Shown here one piece after another: positions 1 through 6,098 of a DNA stretch of 8,794 nt. The notes beneath the pieces are model-generated. The model did not search any database. It had not been told where the DNA came from and saw nothing but the letters and a program-made list of their open reading frames with translations. The stretch is from assembly GCA_900547855.1 (NCBI GenBank), contig URIK01000078.1, positions 1-8,794 on the forward strand, read 5' to 3'. The first letter of the stretch is position 1, and each line of letters begins with the position of its first letter. Both the position numbers and the translations under genes were made by a program. Origin of the DNA: an uncultured Collinsella sp. GTDB lineage: Bacteria; Actinomycetota; Coriobacteriia; Coriobacteriales; Coriobacteriaceae.

Positions 1-110
1 AGCGAAAACCCGCCAGATCGAGCAAAGTGACGTGAAAGAGGAGGGCATAGGCCTTTTGGCCATGCCCGACGATTGAACGTCAGATTGCCGCTCTGGCGGG
101 CTTGCAGCGT
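1..110. repeat. Long imperfect inverted repeat (large hairpin)
   Basis: Nearly the whole stretch folds on itself. The left arm runs from about 5 to 53, the loop is TTTT at 54-57, and the right arm runs from 58 to about 105. Paired blocks include CCCGCCAGA (9-17) with TCTGGCGGG (92-100), TGACGT (28-33) with ACGTCA (77-82), GGGCAT (43-48) with ATGCCC (62-67), and GGCC (50-53) with GGCC (58-61), with small bulges between. Read on the minus strand, the outer arm is followed by TTTTCG, so it could also end transcription. The layout resembles a dispersed palindromic or MITE-like repeat. A short plus-strand reading frame (residues ...EEGIGLLAMPDD, stop near 76) also crosses it and could be the tail of a gene outside the window, but nothing recognisable is encoded. 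Confidence 0.6.
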
Positions 111-116
111 CGAGTG

Positions 117-220
117 GTTCCGGCGTTTGGTAAAACGCCGGAACACAAGAGCGCCCCCTCCCGCGCACGGAACAGGAGGGGGCTAAAGGTAGGAGTCTAC
201 CGGTGGGTTGACCCCACCGG
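117..220. terminator. Cluster of three strong hairpins downstream of arcD
   Basis: Three perfect stems follow one another in the 3' flank of arcD. Positions 200-207 pair with 213-220 (CCGGTGGG/CCCACCGG, 5-nt loop). Positions 153-160 pair with 176-183 (GCCCCCTC/GAGGGGGC). Positions 117-128 pair with 133-144 (GTTCCGGCGTTT/AAACGCCGGAAC, loop GGTA). A weaker one lies just before them (GATCC/GGATC near 239-255). None is followed by a clean run of T on either strand, so they are not textbook intrinsic terminators. Their position at the end of the arc operon suggests transcript termination or 3'-end protection. No gene is seen in 111-285. Confidence 0.55.
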
Positions 221-285
221 ACAGACGATGACCAGGTGATCCTTTACAGGATCGTCAAGGTTTCCGTGGGGTACCCGTTGGGCAC

Positions 286-1764
286 TTAGATCAGCACGCA
301 GGCGACGGTCAGGATGACGGCGCAGACGACGGAGAGCGCGACGATGAGCTTAAGGGCAAACTTGAGCCAGGTCGTCCACTCGATCTTGGCCAGGGCGAGA
401 CCGCCCATGATGGCGCCGGAGGTCGGGGTGAACAGGTTCACGACACCGATGGCGGCGGAGAAGATCATGACCATGACCTCGGGCGAGAAGCCGAGCTTAA
501 CAGCCAGCGGTCCCATGATGGGCATGGAGACGGTAGCCATACCAGAGGTCGAGGGGATCAGGAAGGACAGGCCGAAGTAGACCAGGAAGCTCATGGGAGC
601 GAAGATCACGCCGGACAGGCCAGCCAGAGCATTGGCGGCAGCGTCGAGGACGAAGACGTCGAGGCCGGTGTTAGCCATGAGGACGGAGATACCACGGGCG
701 AGGGCGATGACGAGAACAACGGACATCATGTCGGCAGCGCCGGTGATAAAGGTGTTAACGATCTGCTTCTCGGACAGGCCACCGATGATACCGATCAGGA
801 CGGCCATGAGGAAGAACCAGGTGGAAGCCTCGTCGAAGTACCACTGGCCAATGGGCAGGCCGGTGATCAGGGCAGACCAGCCCTGGACGACGGCGTTACC
901 GTCGGCGTCGTAGACAGCGCCAGCGTCGAAGAAGTTAGCGACGCCCTCGTTGAGGTCGGCCAGCGGAATGAAGCCGACGATCATGACGACGAAGGTGAAG
1001 GCGAAGGCAATCAGAACACCCTTCTGACGACCGGTGAGCTTGACCTCCTTGTGGACCTCGGAAGCAGCCTTGCCGTGAGCCTCTTCGGCGTCCTTGAGCT
1101 CCTGCATCGACAGGATGGTGGAACCCTTGTCAGCCTTGACCTTCTTGGCGTAGCTCATCACGAAGAAGATGGACATAGCGGTAGTGACAATCCACAGGAC
1201 GGCACCGAGGCCGATGATGATGGACTGGTTGACCTCAATGCCAACGCCGGTCAGAGCGTCGACGGCAGCGCCGACGGCGAACGGGTTAACCGTGGAGCCC
1301 AGGCAGCCGCAGCCAGCGCCGAGCAGGACGGTAGCGGCACCGACCATGGGGTCGAAGCCAGCGGCCATCATGGTAGCGGCGAGCAGGGCGTAGAAGGGAA
1401 CGGTCTCCTCGCACATACCATAGGTAGTACCACCGAGGGAGAAGATGAGCATCAGCACGGGAATGAGCATAATCTCGTTGCCCTTAAGCTTCTGCACCAG
1501 AACGGCGATGCCGTTGTCCAGGGCGCCGGTCTCGGTCATCATACCGAGGAAGCCGCCCAGGATCATAACGAAGAGGCAGACGGGCAGAGCGTCAGCGAAG
1601 CCCTTAATCGGGGCGGTGCAGAAATCGCTCAGACGGGCGGCAGTAACCGCGCCGCCGGACGTGCCGGAGACGATAACGGTAATCACTGCGACAATTGCCA
1701 GCAGAGCAAGAAGAATGGTGAACGATGAAGGCATACCGTGCTTTTTCTTAGCGGTCTCAGTCAT
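286..1764 (-). CDS. arcD: YfcC/DcuC-family carrier, probable arginine/ornithine antiporter
   Basis: A 492-residue inner-membrane carrier of the YfcC branch of the DcuC (C4-dicarboxylate/basic amino acid) family. Hydrophobic segments cover about 14-33, 58-78, 97-112, 120-160, 181-204, 248-268, 314-330, 343-364, 371-405, 426-446 and 468-491, with a charged cytosolic-type loop near 205-247. Conserved family stretches are GGTTYGMCEETVPFY (111-125), FLIPSTSGMA (401-410) and NLFTPTSG (443-450). The frame is open 9 codons further upstream (to 1791), but the run GAAGGGGGG lies 9 nt before the ATG at 1764 and is a good ribosome binding site, so that start is preferred. It is the third gene after arcA1 and arcB, which supports arginine uptake coupled to ornithine export; ArcD-type exchangers of some Firmicutes belong to this family. 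A terminator precedes it, so it may have its own promoter or depend on read-through. The substrate is inferred from context; another amino acid or a peptide-derived substrate cannot be excluded. Confidence 0.87.
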   Translation of the reverse strand: MTETAKKKHGMPSSFTILLALLAIVAVITVIVSGTSGGAVTAARLSDFCTAPIKGFADALPVCLFVMILGGFLGMMTETGALDNGIAVLVQKLKGNEIMLIPVLMLIFSLGGTTYGMCEETVPFYALLAATMMAAGFDPMVGAATVLLGAGCGCLGSTVNPFAVGAAVDALTGVGIEVNQSIIIGLGAVLWIVTTAMSIFFVMSYAKKVKADKGSTILSMQELKDAEEAHGKAASEVHKEVKLTGRQKGVLIAFAFTFVVMIVGFIPLADLNEGVANFFDAGAVYDADGNAVVQGWSALITGLPIGQWYFDEASTWFFLMAVLIGIIGGLSEKQIVNTFITGAADMMSVVLVIALARGISVLMANTGLDVFVLDAAANALAGLSGVIFAPMSFLVYFGLSFLIPSTSGMATVSMPIMGPLAVKLGFSPEVMVMIFSAAIGVVNLFTPTSGAIMGGLALAKIEWTTWLKFALKLIVALSVVCAVILTVACVLI

Positions 1765-1799
1765 AGTTCTCATCCCCCCTTCATAAATCATTTACTGAT

Positions 1800-1846
1800 C
1801 TCGCCAGAAGCGGCTCTTCCGTGCCGTGCCTGCCGCTTGATGCGAG
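1800..1846 (-). other. Stem-loop in the arcD leader
   Basis: CTCGC (1800-1804) pairs with GCGAG (1842-1846), and inside it AAGCGGC (1808-1814) pairs with GCCGCTT (1832-1838), separated by a small symmetrical internal loop. It sits between the arcB terminator and the arcD ribosome binding site, so it would be in the 5' leader of a separate arcD transcript. Upstream on the minus strand, TGGTAATAAT (about 1848-1857) looks like an extended -10 element, but no matching -35 is seen. Confidence 0.4.
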
Positions 1847-1857
1847 ATTATTACCAG

Positions 1858-1895
1858 ATAAAACTGCTCGGGGTGTGCAGCAATACACCCCGAGC
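1858..1895 (-). terminator. Intrinsic terminator after arcB
   Basis: A perfect 11-bp stem, GCTCGGGGTGT (1866-1876) with ACACCCCGAGC (1885-1895), has an 8-nt loop. On the minus strand it is followed by AGTTTTAT, a short T-run. It lies 16 bp after the arcB stop codon and would reduce transcription into arcD, giving ArcA and ArcB in excess over the carrier. Confidence 0.75.
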
Positions 1896-1911
1896 GAGAT
1901 GCTAGATGCTC

Positions 1912-2907
1912 TTACTTGAGCGTGGCGTACATGACAGCCTTGATGGTGTGCATGCGGTTCTCGGCCTCGTCGAAGACCTTGGAAGCGGGGCTCTCGAAGA
2001 CCTCGTCGGTGACCTCCTGCTCGGTGATGCCGAACTGCTCGCACTTCTCGGCGCCAATGGTGGTGTTGGTGTCGTGGAAGCTGGGCAGGCAGTGCAGGAA
2101 GATGGCGCCCGGGTTGGCCATAGCCATGACCTCGGAGGTAACACGATACGGGGTGAGCTGAGCGATGCGCTCGGCCCAGACCTCATCGGGCTCGCCCATG
2201 GAGACCCACACGTCGGTGTAGATAACGTCGGCACCGGTGACGCCGTCCTTGACGTCGGTGGTCAGCTTGATGGTGCAGCCGTTGGCCTCGGCGATGGGCT
2301 TGCAGGCCTCGATGACGTCGTCGGCGGGCATGCACTCCTCGGGGCCGCAGGCCACGAAGTTCATGCCGAGCTTGGAGCAGACAACCATGAGGGAGCGAGC
2401 GACGTTGTTCTTGCAGTCGCCCATGAAGACGAGGGTCTTGCCCTTGATGTCGTAGTTGAAGTTCTCCTGGACGGTCAGGATGTCGGCGAGCATCTGGGTG
2501 GGATGCCACTCGGTGGTCAGGCCGTTCCACACGGGCACGCCGGACTTAGCAGCGAGCTCCTCGACGTCGTCCTGGGCAAAGCCACGGAACTCGATGCCGT
2601 CATACATGCGGCCGAGAACACGGGCGGTGTCCTCGATGGACTCCTTCTTGCCCATCTGCGACGAACCCGGATCGAGGTAGGTGACGCCCATGCCCAGATC
2701 CATGCCGCCGACCTCGAAGGCGCAGCGGGTACGAGTGGAGGTCTTCTGGAAGAGCAGAACGATATTCTTGCCCTCGAGATAGCGGTGCGGAACGCCAGCG
2801 CGCTTCATATCCTTGAAGTTCTTGGAGAGCTTGAGCAGGTACTCGATCTCCTCGGTAGTGAGGTCGAGAAGCTTGAGGAAGCTACGGCCGGAGAGGTTGA
2901 CACCCAT
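1912..2907 (-). CDS. arcB: Ornithine carbamoyltransferase (catabolic type)
   Basis: A 331-residue cytosolic enzyme that in the ADI pathway runs citrulline + phosphate to ornithine + carbamoyl phosphate. All family signatures are present: the carbamoyl-phosphate loop STRTR (57-61), HPTQ (135-138), the ornithine-binding SMGE (236-239) and HCLP with the catalytic cysteine at 273. The length is normal for the family. The stretches DPGSSQMGKKESIEDTARVL, GRMYDGIEFRGF and ENRMHTIKAV resemble catabolic ArcB proteins more than many anabolic ArgF proteins. The start is supported by AAAGGA 8 nt before the ATG. It lies 105 bp downstream of arcA1 on the same strand, with a hairpin in the gap, and is followed by a terminator. 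Biosynthetic ArgF is the alternative; the position between arcA and an arcD-like carrier argues for the catabolic role. Confidence 0.95.
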   Translation of the reverse strand: MGVNLSGRSFLKLLDLTTEEIEYLLKLSKNFKDMKRAGVPHRYLEGKNIVLLFQKTSTRTRCAFEVGGMDLGMGVTYLDPGSSQMGKKESIEDTARVLGRMYDGIEFRGFAQDDVEELAAKSGVPVWNGLTTEWHPTQMLADILTVQENFNYDIKGKTLVFMGDCKNNVARSLMVVCSKLGMNFVACGPEECMPADDVIEACKPIAEANGCTIKLTTDVKDGVTGADVIYTDVWVSMGEPDEVWAERIAQLTPYRVTSEVMAMANPGAIFLHCLPSFHDTNTTIGAEKCEQFGITEQEVTDEVFESPASKVFDEAENRMHTIKAVMYATLK

Positions 2908-2952
2908 GGTTTGATTCCTTTCGAAGAAATGAATTACGTAAGTATTAGTGTT

Positions 2953-3000
2953 GCCCGTTTAACGGGCGAAGCCGGTGCGGTTGTAGGGGGACCGCACCGG
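2953..3000 (-). other. Hairpins between arcA1 and arcB
   Basis: A perfect 10-bp stem, CCGGTGCGGT (2972-2981) with ACCGCACCGG (2991-3000), has a 9-nt loop, and a second inverted repeat GCCCGTT (2953-2959) with AACGGGC (2961-2967) follows on the minus strand. There is no T-run after either, so they look like an mRNA processing or stability element, or a leaky terminator that sets the arcA to arcB ratio, rather than a full stop. Confidence 0.5.
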
Positions 3001-3012
3001 AAACGGAAAAAC

Positions 3013-4254
3013 TTAGAGGTCCTCGCGCCAGAAGGGCATGCTCATGCAGCGCGGGCCGCCGCGGCCGCGGGAGAGCTCGGCGGAGGGCACGACGAGAAGG
3101 TCCAGGCCCTCCTTGTACAGCACGTCGTTGGTGACGGTGTTGCGGGCGTAGACGCAGATCTTGCCGGGCTCGACGCACAGGGTGTTGGAGCCGTCGTTCC
3201 ACTGCTCGCGGGAGGCCGCGATCGGGTCGCCGCCGCCGCAGGGGATCAGCTTGACCTGGTCGACGCCGGTGGCGTCCTCCAGGACATGCTCGAGGGTGTC
3301 CTCGATCAGGCGGATGTTCACGTCGCCCGGGTTCTTGCCGGCGGTCAGCTCGTAGACGCGCAGGGTGCCCATGATGGCAGGGTGGATCGTGAACTTATCG
3401 ACGTCGATCTGGGTGAAGACCGTGTCGAGGTGCATGAAGGCGCGCGAGACCGGGATGTCGAAGGCCAGGATGCGCTCGACCTTGGAGTCGGAGTTCCAGA
3501 AGATGTTCTGGGCCATGACGTCGATCGCGGCGGCCTGGGTGCGCTGGGAGATGCCGACGGCGAGGGTCTTCTCGTTGATGTTCAGCACGTCGCCGCCCTC
3601 GGTGTGGAACTGGCAGTCGCGGCGGAAGTACAGCGAGACGTCCTTGTAGTCGGGGTGGTACTTGAAGATGTACTTGCCGTACAGGGTCTCGCGGTTGCGG
3701 GTGACCGAGTACATGCGGTTGAGGTTGACGCCCTCGCCGACGACCGCGAACGGGTCGCGGGTGAAGTAGAGGTTGGGCATCGGGTCGATGATCAGGTCGG
3801 ACTCGGACTCGGAGTTGACCAGGGAGTCGAGGGTCGTGGACGCCGTGAGGGGCATGTCGATCTCGGACTTGGTCATGCCGGCCATGGTCTTCTTGACGAA
3901 CTCGAGGTTGTCCTCGATGGAGTCCAGCTTCTCGCGGACGATCTGCGGCATGTGCTGGCCGCGGATGCCGGCCTCGGCGATGTACTGGTCGGTGAACTCG
4001 GCGCGGGCGCCGGGGACCTGGTCGAACACCTCGGCGACGAGGTTCTCGAGATAGAGGACCTCCACGCCCTGGTCCCTCAGGATCTGGGCGAAGGTGTCAT
4101 GCTCCTGCTGCGCGACCTCCAGGAACGGGACGTCGTCGAACAGGAGTCGCTCGAGCTCGTCGGGCGGCAGGTTGAGGAGCTCGTCGCCGGGACGGTGCAG
4201 GCAGACCTTCCTGAGCTTGCCGATCTCGGAAGGCACGTGCAGACCTTTCGTCAT
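3013..4254 (-). CDS. arcA: Arginine deiminase, copy 1
   Basis: A 413-residue cytosolic enzyme hydrolysing L-arginine to L-citrulline and ammonia, the first step of the ADI pathway. The active-site set of the guanidino-group-modifying fold is complete: Asp167 in NLYFTRDPF, Glu219 and Asp222 in FHTEGGD, His275 and Asp277 in FMHLD, and the nucleophilic Cys403 in GGPRCMSMPF. Length and N-terminus (MTKGLHV.SEIGKL) are typical. The SD run AGGAGG lies only 2 nt before the ATG; an upstream AAAGG with better spacing may contribute. It ends with TAA. It heads the arcA1-arcB-arcD unit and has a candidate LytTR-type promoter. The protein is identical to copy 2 at 6099-7340, and the DNA is identical from 3014 to 4278. 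Codons end almost only in G or C, which fits high expression. Confidence 0.97.
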   Translation of the reverse strand: MTKGLHVPSEIGKLRKVCLHRPGDELLNLPPDELERLLFDDVPFLEVAQQEHDTFAQILRDQGVEVLYLENLVAEVFDQVPGARAEFTDQYIAEAGIRGQHMPQIVREKLDSIEDNLEFVKKTMAGMTKSEIDMPLTASTTLDSLVNSESESDLIIDPMPNLYFTRDPFAVVGEGVNLNRMYSVTRNRETLYGKYIFKYHPDYKDVSLYFRRDCQFHTEGGDVLNINEKTLAVGISQRTQAAAIDVMAQNIFWNSDSKVERILAFDIPVSRAFMHLDTVFTQIDVDKFTIHPAIMGTLRVYELTAGKNPGDVNIRLIEDTLEHVLEDATGVDQVKLIPCGGGDPIAASREQWNDGSNTLCVEPGKICVYARNTVTNDVLYKEGLDLLVVPSAELSRGRGGPRCMSMPFWREDL

Positions 4255-4278
4255 GGCCTCCTACCTTTCTTTCGGGCC
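3014..4278 (-). repeat. 1265-bp perfect direct repeat, copy 1 (arcA1)
   Basis: This block matches 6100-7364 base for base by eye, at a fixed offset of 3086. The left edge lies inside the stop codon (TAA here, TAG in the other copy). The right edge is 24 bp upstream of the start codon, just beyond the ribosome binding site. Outside these edges the sequences differ at once. It is a duplicated gene unit rather than an insertion sequence: no transposase and no terminal inverted repeats are seen. Confidence 0.95.
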
Positions 4279-4319
4279 CTTGTCAGGGCCGATTCGTTAG
4301 CGCCCCTCCGTGTGAGGCG
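4275..4319 (-). other. Two-hairpin 5' leader of arcA1
   Basis: GGCCCT (4275-4280) pairs with AGGGCC (4285-4290) around a 4-nt loop, directly upstream of the ribosome binding region. CGCC (4301-4304) pairs with GGCG (4316-4319) further up. The arcA2 leader has two hairpins at matching places with different bases, so structure seems kept while sequence is not. A role in translation control or mRNA stability is inference. Confidence 0.4.
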
Positions 4320-4336
4320 TTATTGCTGACGACATA

Positions 4337-4403
4337 TTTATATCCAAAATCAGCCCATACTTCCACCTTGCCCCCGAACGGTTTTTTATAGGGGGTGAAC
4401 GGC
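4337..4403 (-). promoter_or_regulatory. arcA1 promoter with LytTR-type direct repeat
   Basis: Read on the minus strand: GCCGTTCAC (4395-4403), 12 bp, ACCGTTCGG (4374-4382), 8 bp, weak -35 TGGAAG (4360-4365), 17 bp, -10 TATAAA (4337-4342). The two 9-bp repeats have a 21-bp period, so they lie on the same face of the helix, and they fit the known LytTR-domain site [TA][AC][CA]GTTN[AG][TG] (7 of 9 and 9 of 9). A good -10 with a poor -35 suits an activator-dependent promoter. The same layout stands before arcA2. The start of transcription would be near 4330, giving a leader of about 75 nt. Confidence 0.6.
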
Positions 4404-4617
4404 ATACACATATACTTCACGCATGGCACACTTCATCTTAATAAAGCGTATTTACGTGCTTAAACGCGTTTTCAATCCTAAAATCAAATGGAACTTAACT
4501 TTGTTAAACCATCCTCAAATTGCATATTTCCACTAAAGCTATGAATAGAATTAGCGGTTCATACCGCGTCTCAACCATTTTCATTTTTATTCAGAAAAAA
4601 GTTTGTCCTATTCATTT

Positions 4618-4643
4618 CTGGTAAATAAATTACCGTTTACCAG
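4618..4643. promoter_or_regulatory. Inverted repeat, candidate operator
   Basis: CTGGTAAA (4618-4625) and TTTACCAG (4636-4643) form a perfect 8-bp inverted repeat with a 10-bp spacer; a nested GGTAA-N5-TTACC (4620-4634) is also perfect. It overlaps the first unit of the plus-strand direct repeat at 4632. The size suits a dimeric regulator, but no gene starts close by. Confidence 0.35.
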
Positions 4644-4661
4644 ACGCTTGATACCGTTCAC
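4632..4661 (+). promoter_or_regulatory. LytTR-type direct repeat on the plus strand, no gene downstream
   Basis: ACCGTTTAC (4632-4640) and ACCGTTCAC (4653-4661) are separated by 12 bp, the same 21-bp period as in the two arcA promoters, but in the opposite orientation. TATAAG (4673-4678) could be a -10. No plus-strand gene follows before the terminator at 4741, so the site may drive a short RNA, act at a distance on arcA1, or be a leftover of the duplication. Confidence 0.4.
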
Positions 4662-4740
4662 CGGAAACTCAGTATAAGGCCCAGCGGATACCGGCTCGCT
4701 TTACGGCCCCATTTGTAACAACTTGACTTCTCGGTATAGA

Positions 4741-4778
4741 AAAACGGACCCGCTTCCCCTATGAAACGGGTCCGTTTT
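4741..4778. terminator. Bidirectional intrinsic terminator after arcT
   Basis: A perfect 12-bp stem, AAAACGGACCCG (4741-4752) with CGGGTCCGTTTT (4767-4778), encloses a 14-nt loop. Both strands end the stem with a T-run (TTTT on plus, TTTTT on minus). It lies 46 bp after the arcT stop and closes the arcA2-arcT unit, and would also stop any plus-strand transcript starting near 4680. Confidence 0.85.
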
Positions 4779-4824
4779 CGATTATCGGCTAATTTGGATA
4801 AGACCCCCGAAGACCATCGGAATC

Positions 4825-5949
4825 CTAGCGATCGAACTCCGCCAGTGCCTCGCCCAAAAGCCTCAGGCCCTCGCGTAGAACGTCCTCGCTCGTGCAGTAG
4901 CCCAGGCGTGCGCCACAGGGAAGCTCAAAGCGGCTGCCGGGTACCAGCAGCACTCCCCTCTCGGATAGCAGGCGCTTGCAGAACCCCTCGTCGTCCTCGG
5001 GAATATCCAGCTGGATAAACGAGGTGGACACGCCCTGCGGGGCCGTCCAGGAAACGCGATGCTGCGTATCGATCCAAGCCTGCGCGATATCGCGGTTGCC
5101 AAACACGATCTTGCGATTGCGCTCGAGAATCTTATCCTTGTGCTCAAGCACATAGGTCGCCAGGGCGTCGTTGAACACACCGCCGCAGATCATGGTGTAA
5201 TCGCGATAGGTGCGGATGCGGCTGGATATCTCTTCGTCTGCCACGACCCAGCCCACGCGGGCCGCAGGCGTCGAATAGGTCTTCGACAACGAGTTGGTGA
5301 CGATGGCTTTCTCGTACACGTCGACCATCGACATAAAGGACTCAGTGTTTTCGAGCGGCAGATACACCTCGTCGCACAGCACGTAGGCGCCCACCGAACG
5401 AGCGATCTCGGCAATCTGGCCGAGCATATCGGCATCGAGCACCGTACCGATGGGGTTCGATGCGTTGTTGATGCAGATGAGCTTGGTGTTGGGGCGCACC
5501 AAGCGCTTGAGTTCCTCGATATCGGGCTTCCAGCCGAGCTCCTCGCGAAGCTCCCAATACTCGACCTCGGCGCCCAGCGTGCGCGGAATCTCGTAGAGCG
5601 GCGCGTAGGTGGGCCACTCGGCGATAACATGGTCGCCGGGCTCGACCACAGCCATGATGGCGTTGAGGTTAGCGCCCGTGCAGCCATTGGTCTGCAGAAT
5701 GTGATCGGGATTGACCTCCCGACGATACAGCTTGGCAACCTCGGCCTTAAACTCCGGCGAGCCCTCGATCCAGCCGTAGTTCATCTTCTCGCGGTCCAGG
5801 CGCTCGTAGAACGTGGCGTCGTCCTGTTCATCGAGCGCGCGCAGCTCGCCCATGGTGAGCGACGAGATCGTCGACTGGGCGATGTCCCACGTGGCGTTCT
5901 TCTCCCAAACGTTGAGCCATTCCTCAACGCCAATCGTCTTGATGTCCAT
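4825..5949 (-). CDS. PLP-dependent class I/II aminotransferase, ArcT-like
   Basis: A 374-residue cytosolic fold-type I aminotransferase. Visible motifs are YGWIEGSPEFKAEVAKLY (58-75), NNASNPIGTV (161-170, with the cofactor-contacting Asn165), CDEVY (192-196, Asp193 for the pyridine nitrogen and Tyr196), SLSKTY (220-225, Schiff-base Lys223), ARVGW (230-234) and a C-terminal Arg348 in ARLGY likely to bind the substrate carboxylate. The frame extends upstream to 6003, but AAGGAG 7 nt before the ATG at 5949 fixes the shorter start, and the N-terminus MDIKTIGVEEWLNVWE looks like that of the family. It lies 149 bp downstream of arcA2 on the same strand, with a strong hairpin in the gap, and ends at a terminator. 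Some lactic acid bacteria carry a transaminase called arcT in their ADI operons, and this is probably the same kind of enzyme; its substrate is not known, so no symbol is assigned. Confidence 0.9.
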   Translation of the reverse strand: MDIKTIGVEEWLNVWEKNATWDIAQSTISSLTMGELRALDEQDDATFYERLDREKMNYGWIEGSPEFKAEVAKLYRREVNPDHILQTNGCTGANLNAIMAVVEPGDHVIAEWPTYAPLYEIPRTLGAEVEYWELREELGWKPDIEELKRLVRPNTKLICINNASNPIGTVLDADMLGQIAEIARSVGAYVLCDEVYLPLENTESFMSMVDVYEKAIVTNSLSKTYSTPAARVGWVVADEEISSRIRTYRDYTMICGGVFNDALATYVLEHKDKILERNRKIVFGNRDIAQAWIDTQHRVSWTAPQGVSTSFIQLDIPEDDEGFCKRLLSERGVLLVPGSRFELPCGARLGYCTSEDVLREGLRLLGEALAEFDR

Positions 5950-6004
5950 GGCCAAGCTCCTTACAAAAGCAGTCATCCAATCGTGTTGACGTTCCTCATA
6001 CAAG

Positions 6005-6038
6005 ATTGGGGCGGTGCGAAAACCCGCACCGCCCCAAT
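6005..6038 (-). terminator. Strong hairpin between arcA2 and arcT
   Basis: A perfect 14-bp stem, ATTGGGGCGGTGCG (6005-6018) with CGCACCGCCCCAAT (6025-6038), has a 6-nt loop. On the minus strand it is followed by CTTGTATG, which is only weakly T-rich, so it may be a leaky terminator or an mRNA processing site. A smaller stem, ACATCTA (6044-6050) with TAGATGT (6059-6065), lies between it and arcA2. Confidence 0.6.
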
Positions 6039-6098
6039 GGGAGACATCTAATGGCAGCTAGATGTATGTATTATGACCTGTACGGGTCCTTGAAGACC

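Larger units (their letters stand above)
4255..4824. other. 570-bp intergenic region between arcA1 and arcT
   Basis: No gene is seen here. The part from 4404 to about 4660 is AT-rich. Besides the arcA1 promoter, a plus-strand direct repeat (4632-4661) and a terminator (4741-4778), it holds inverted repeats at 4618-4643 and 4554-4567 (GCGGT/ACCGC). Short blocks match the region upstream of arcA2 at nearly the same distance from the gene: TAAACGC at 4461 and 7547, CCTAAAA at 4477 and 7562, AATTGCAT at 4518 and 7605. The two regions therefore look like old duplicates. Confidence 0.6.

Noticed and set aside
1051..1728. 225-codon plus-strand frame opposite arcD
   Set aside because: Antisense shadow of the membrane carrier; rich in His, Gly and Asp with no family motif and no start signal.
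1906..4329. Very long open frame (807 codons) on the plus strand opposite arcB and arcA1, with a related one opposite arcA2 (6006-7535)
   Set aside because: They lie antisense to genes with complete catalytic motifs, run straight across two different genes and the gap between them, and have a repetitive Gly/Val/Leu/Asp composition. This is the usual shadow of GC-rich codon use.
4300..4440. FNR/ANR-type anaerobic site (TTGAT-N4-ATCAA) before arcA1
   Set aside because: This control is known for ADI operons in other bacteria, but no such sequence is visible before either arcA.
4530..4620. Possible ArgR (ARG box) sites in the intergenic regions, such as TGAATAGAATTA
   Set aside because: AT-rich sequence gives partial matches, but no convincing 18-bp palindrome or properly spaced pair was found near the arcA promoters.
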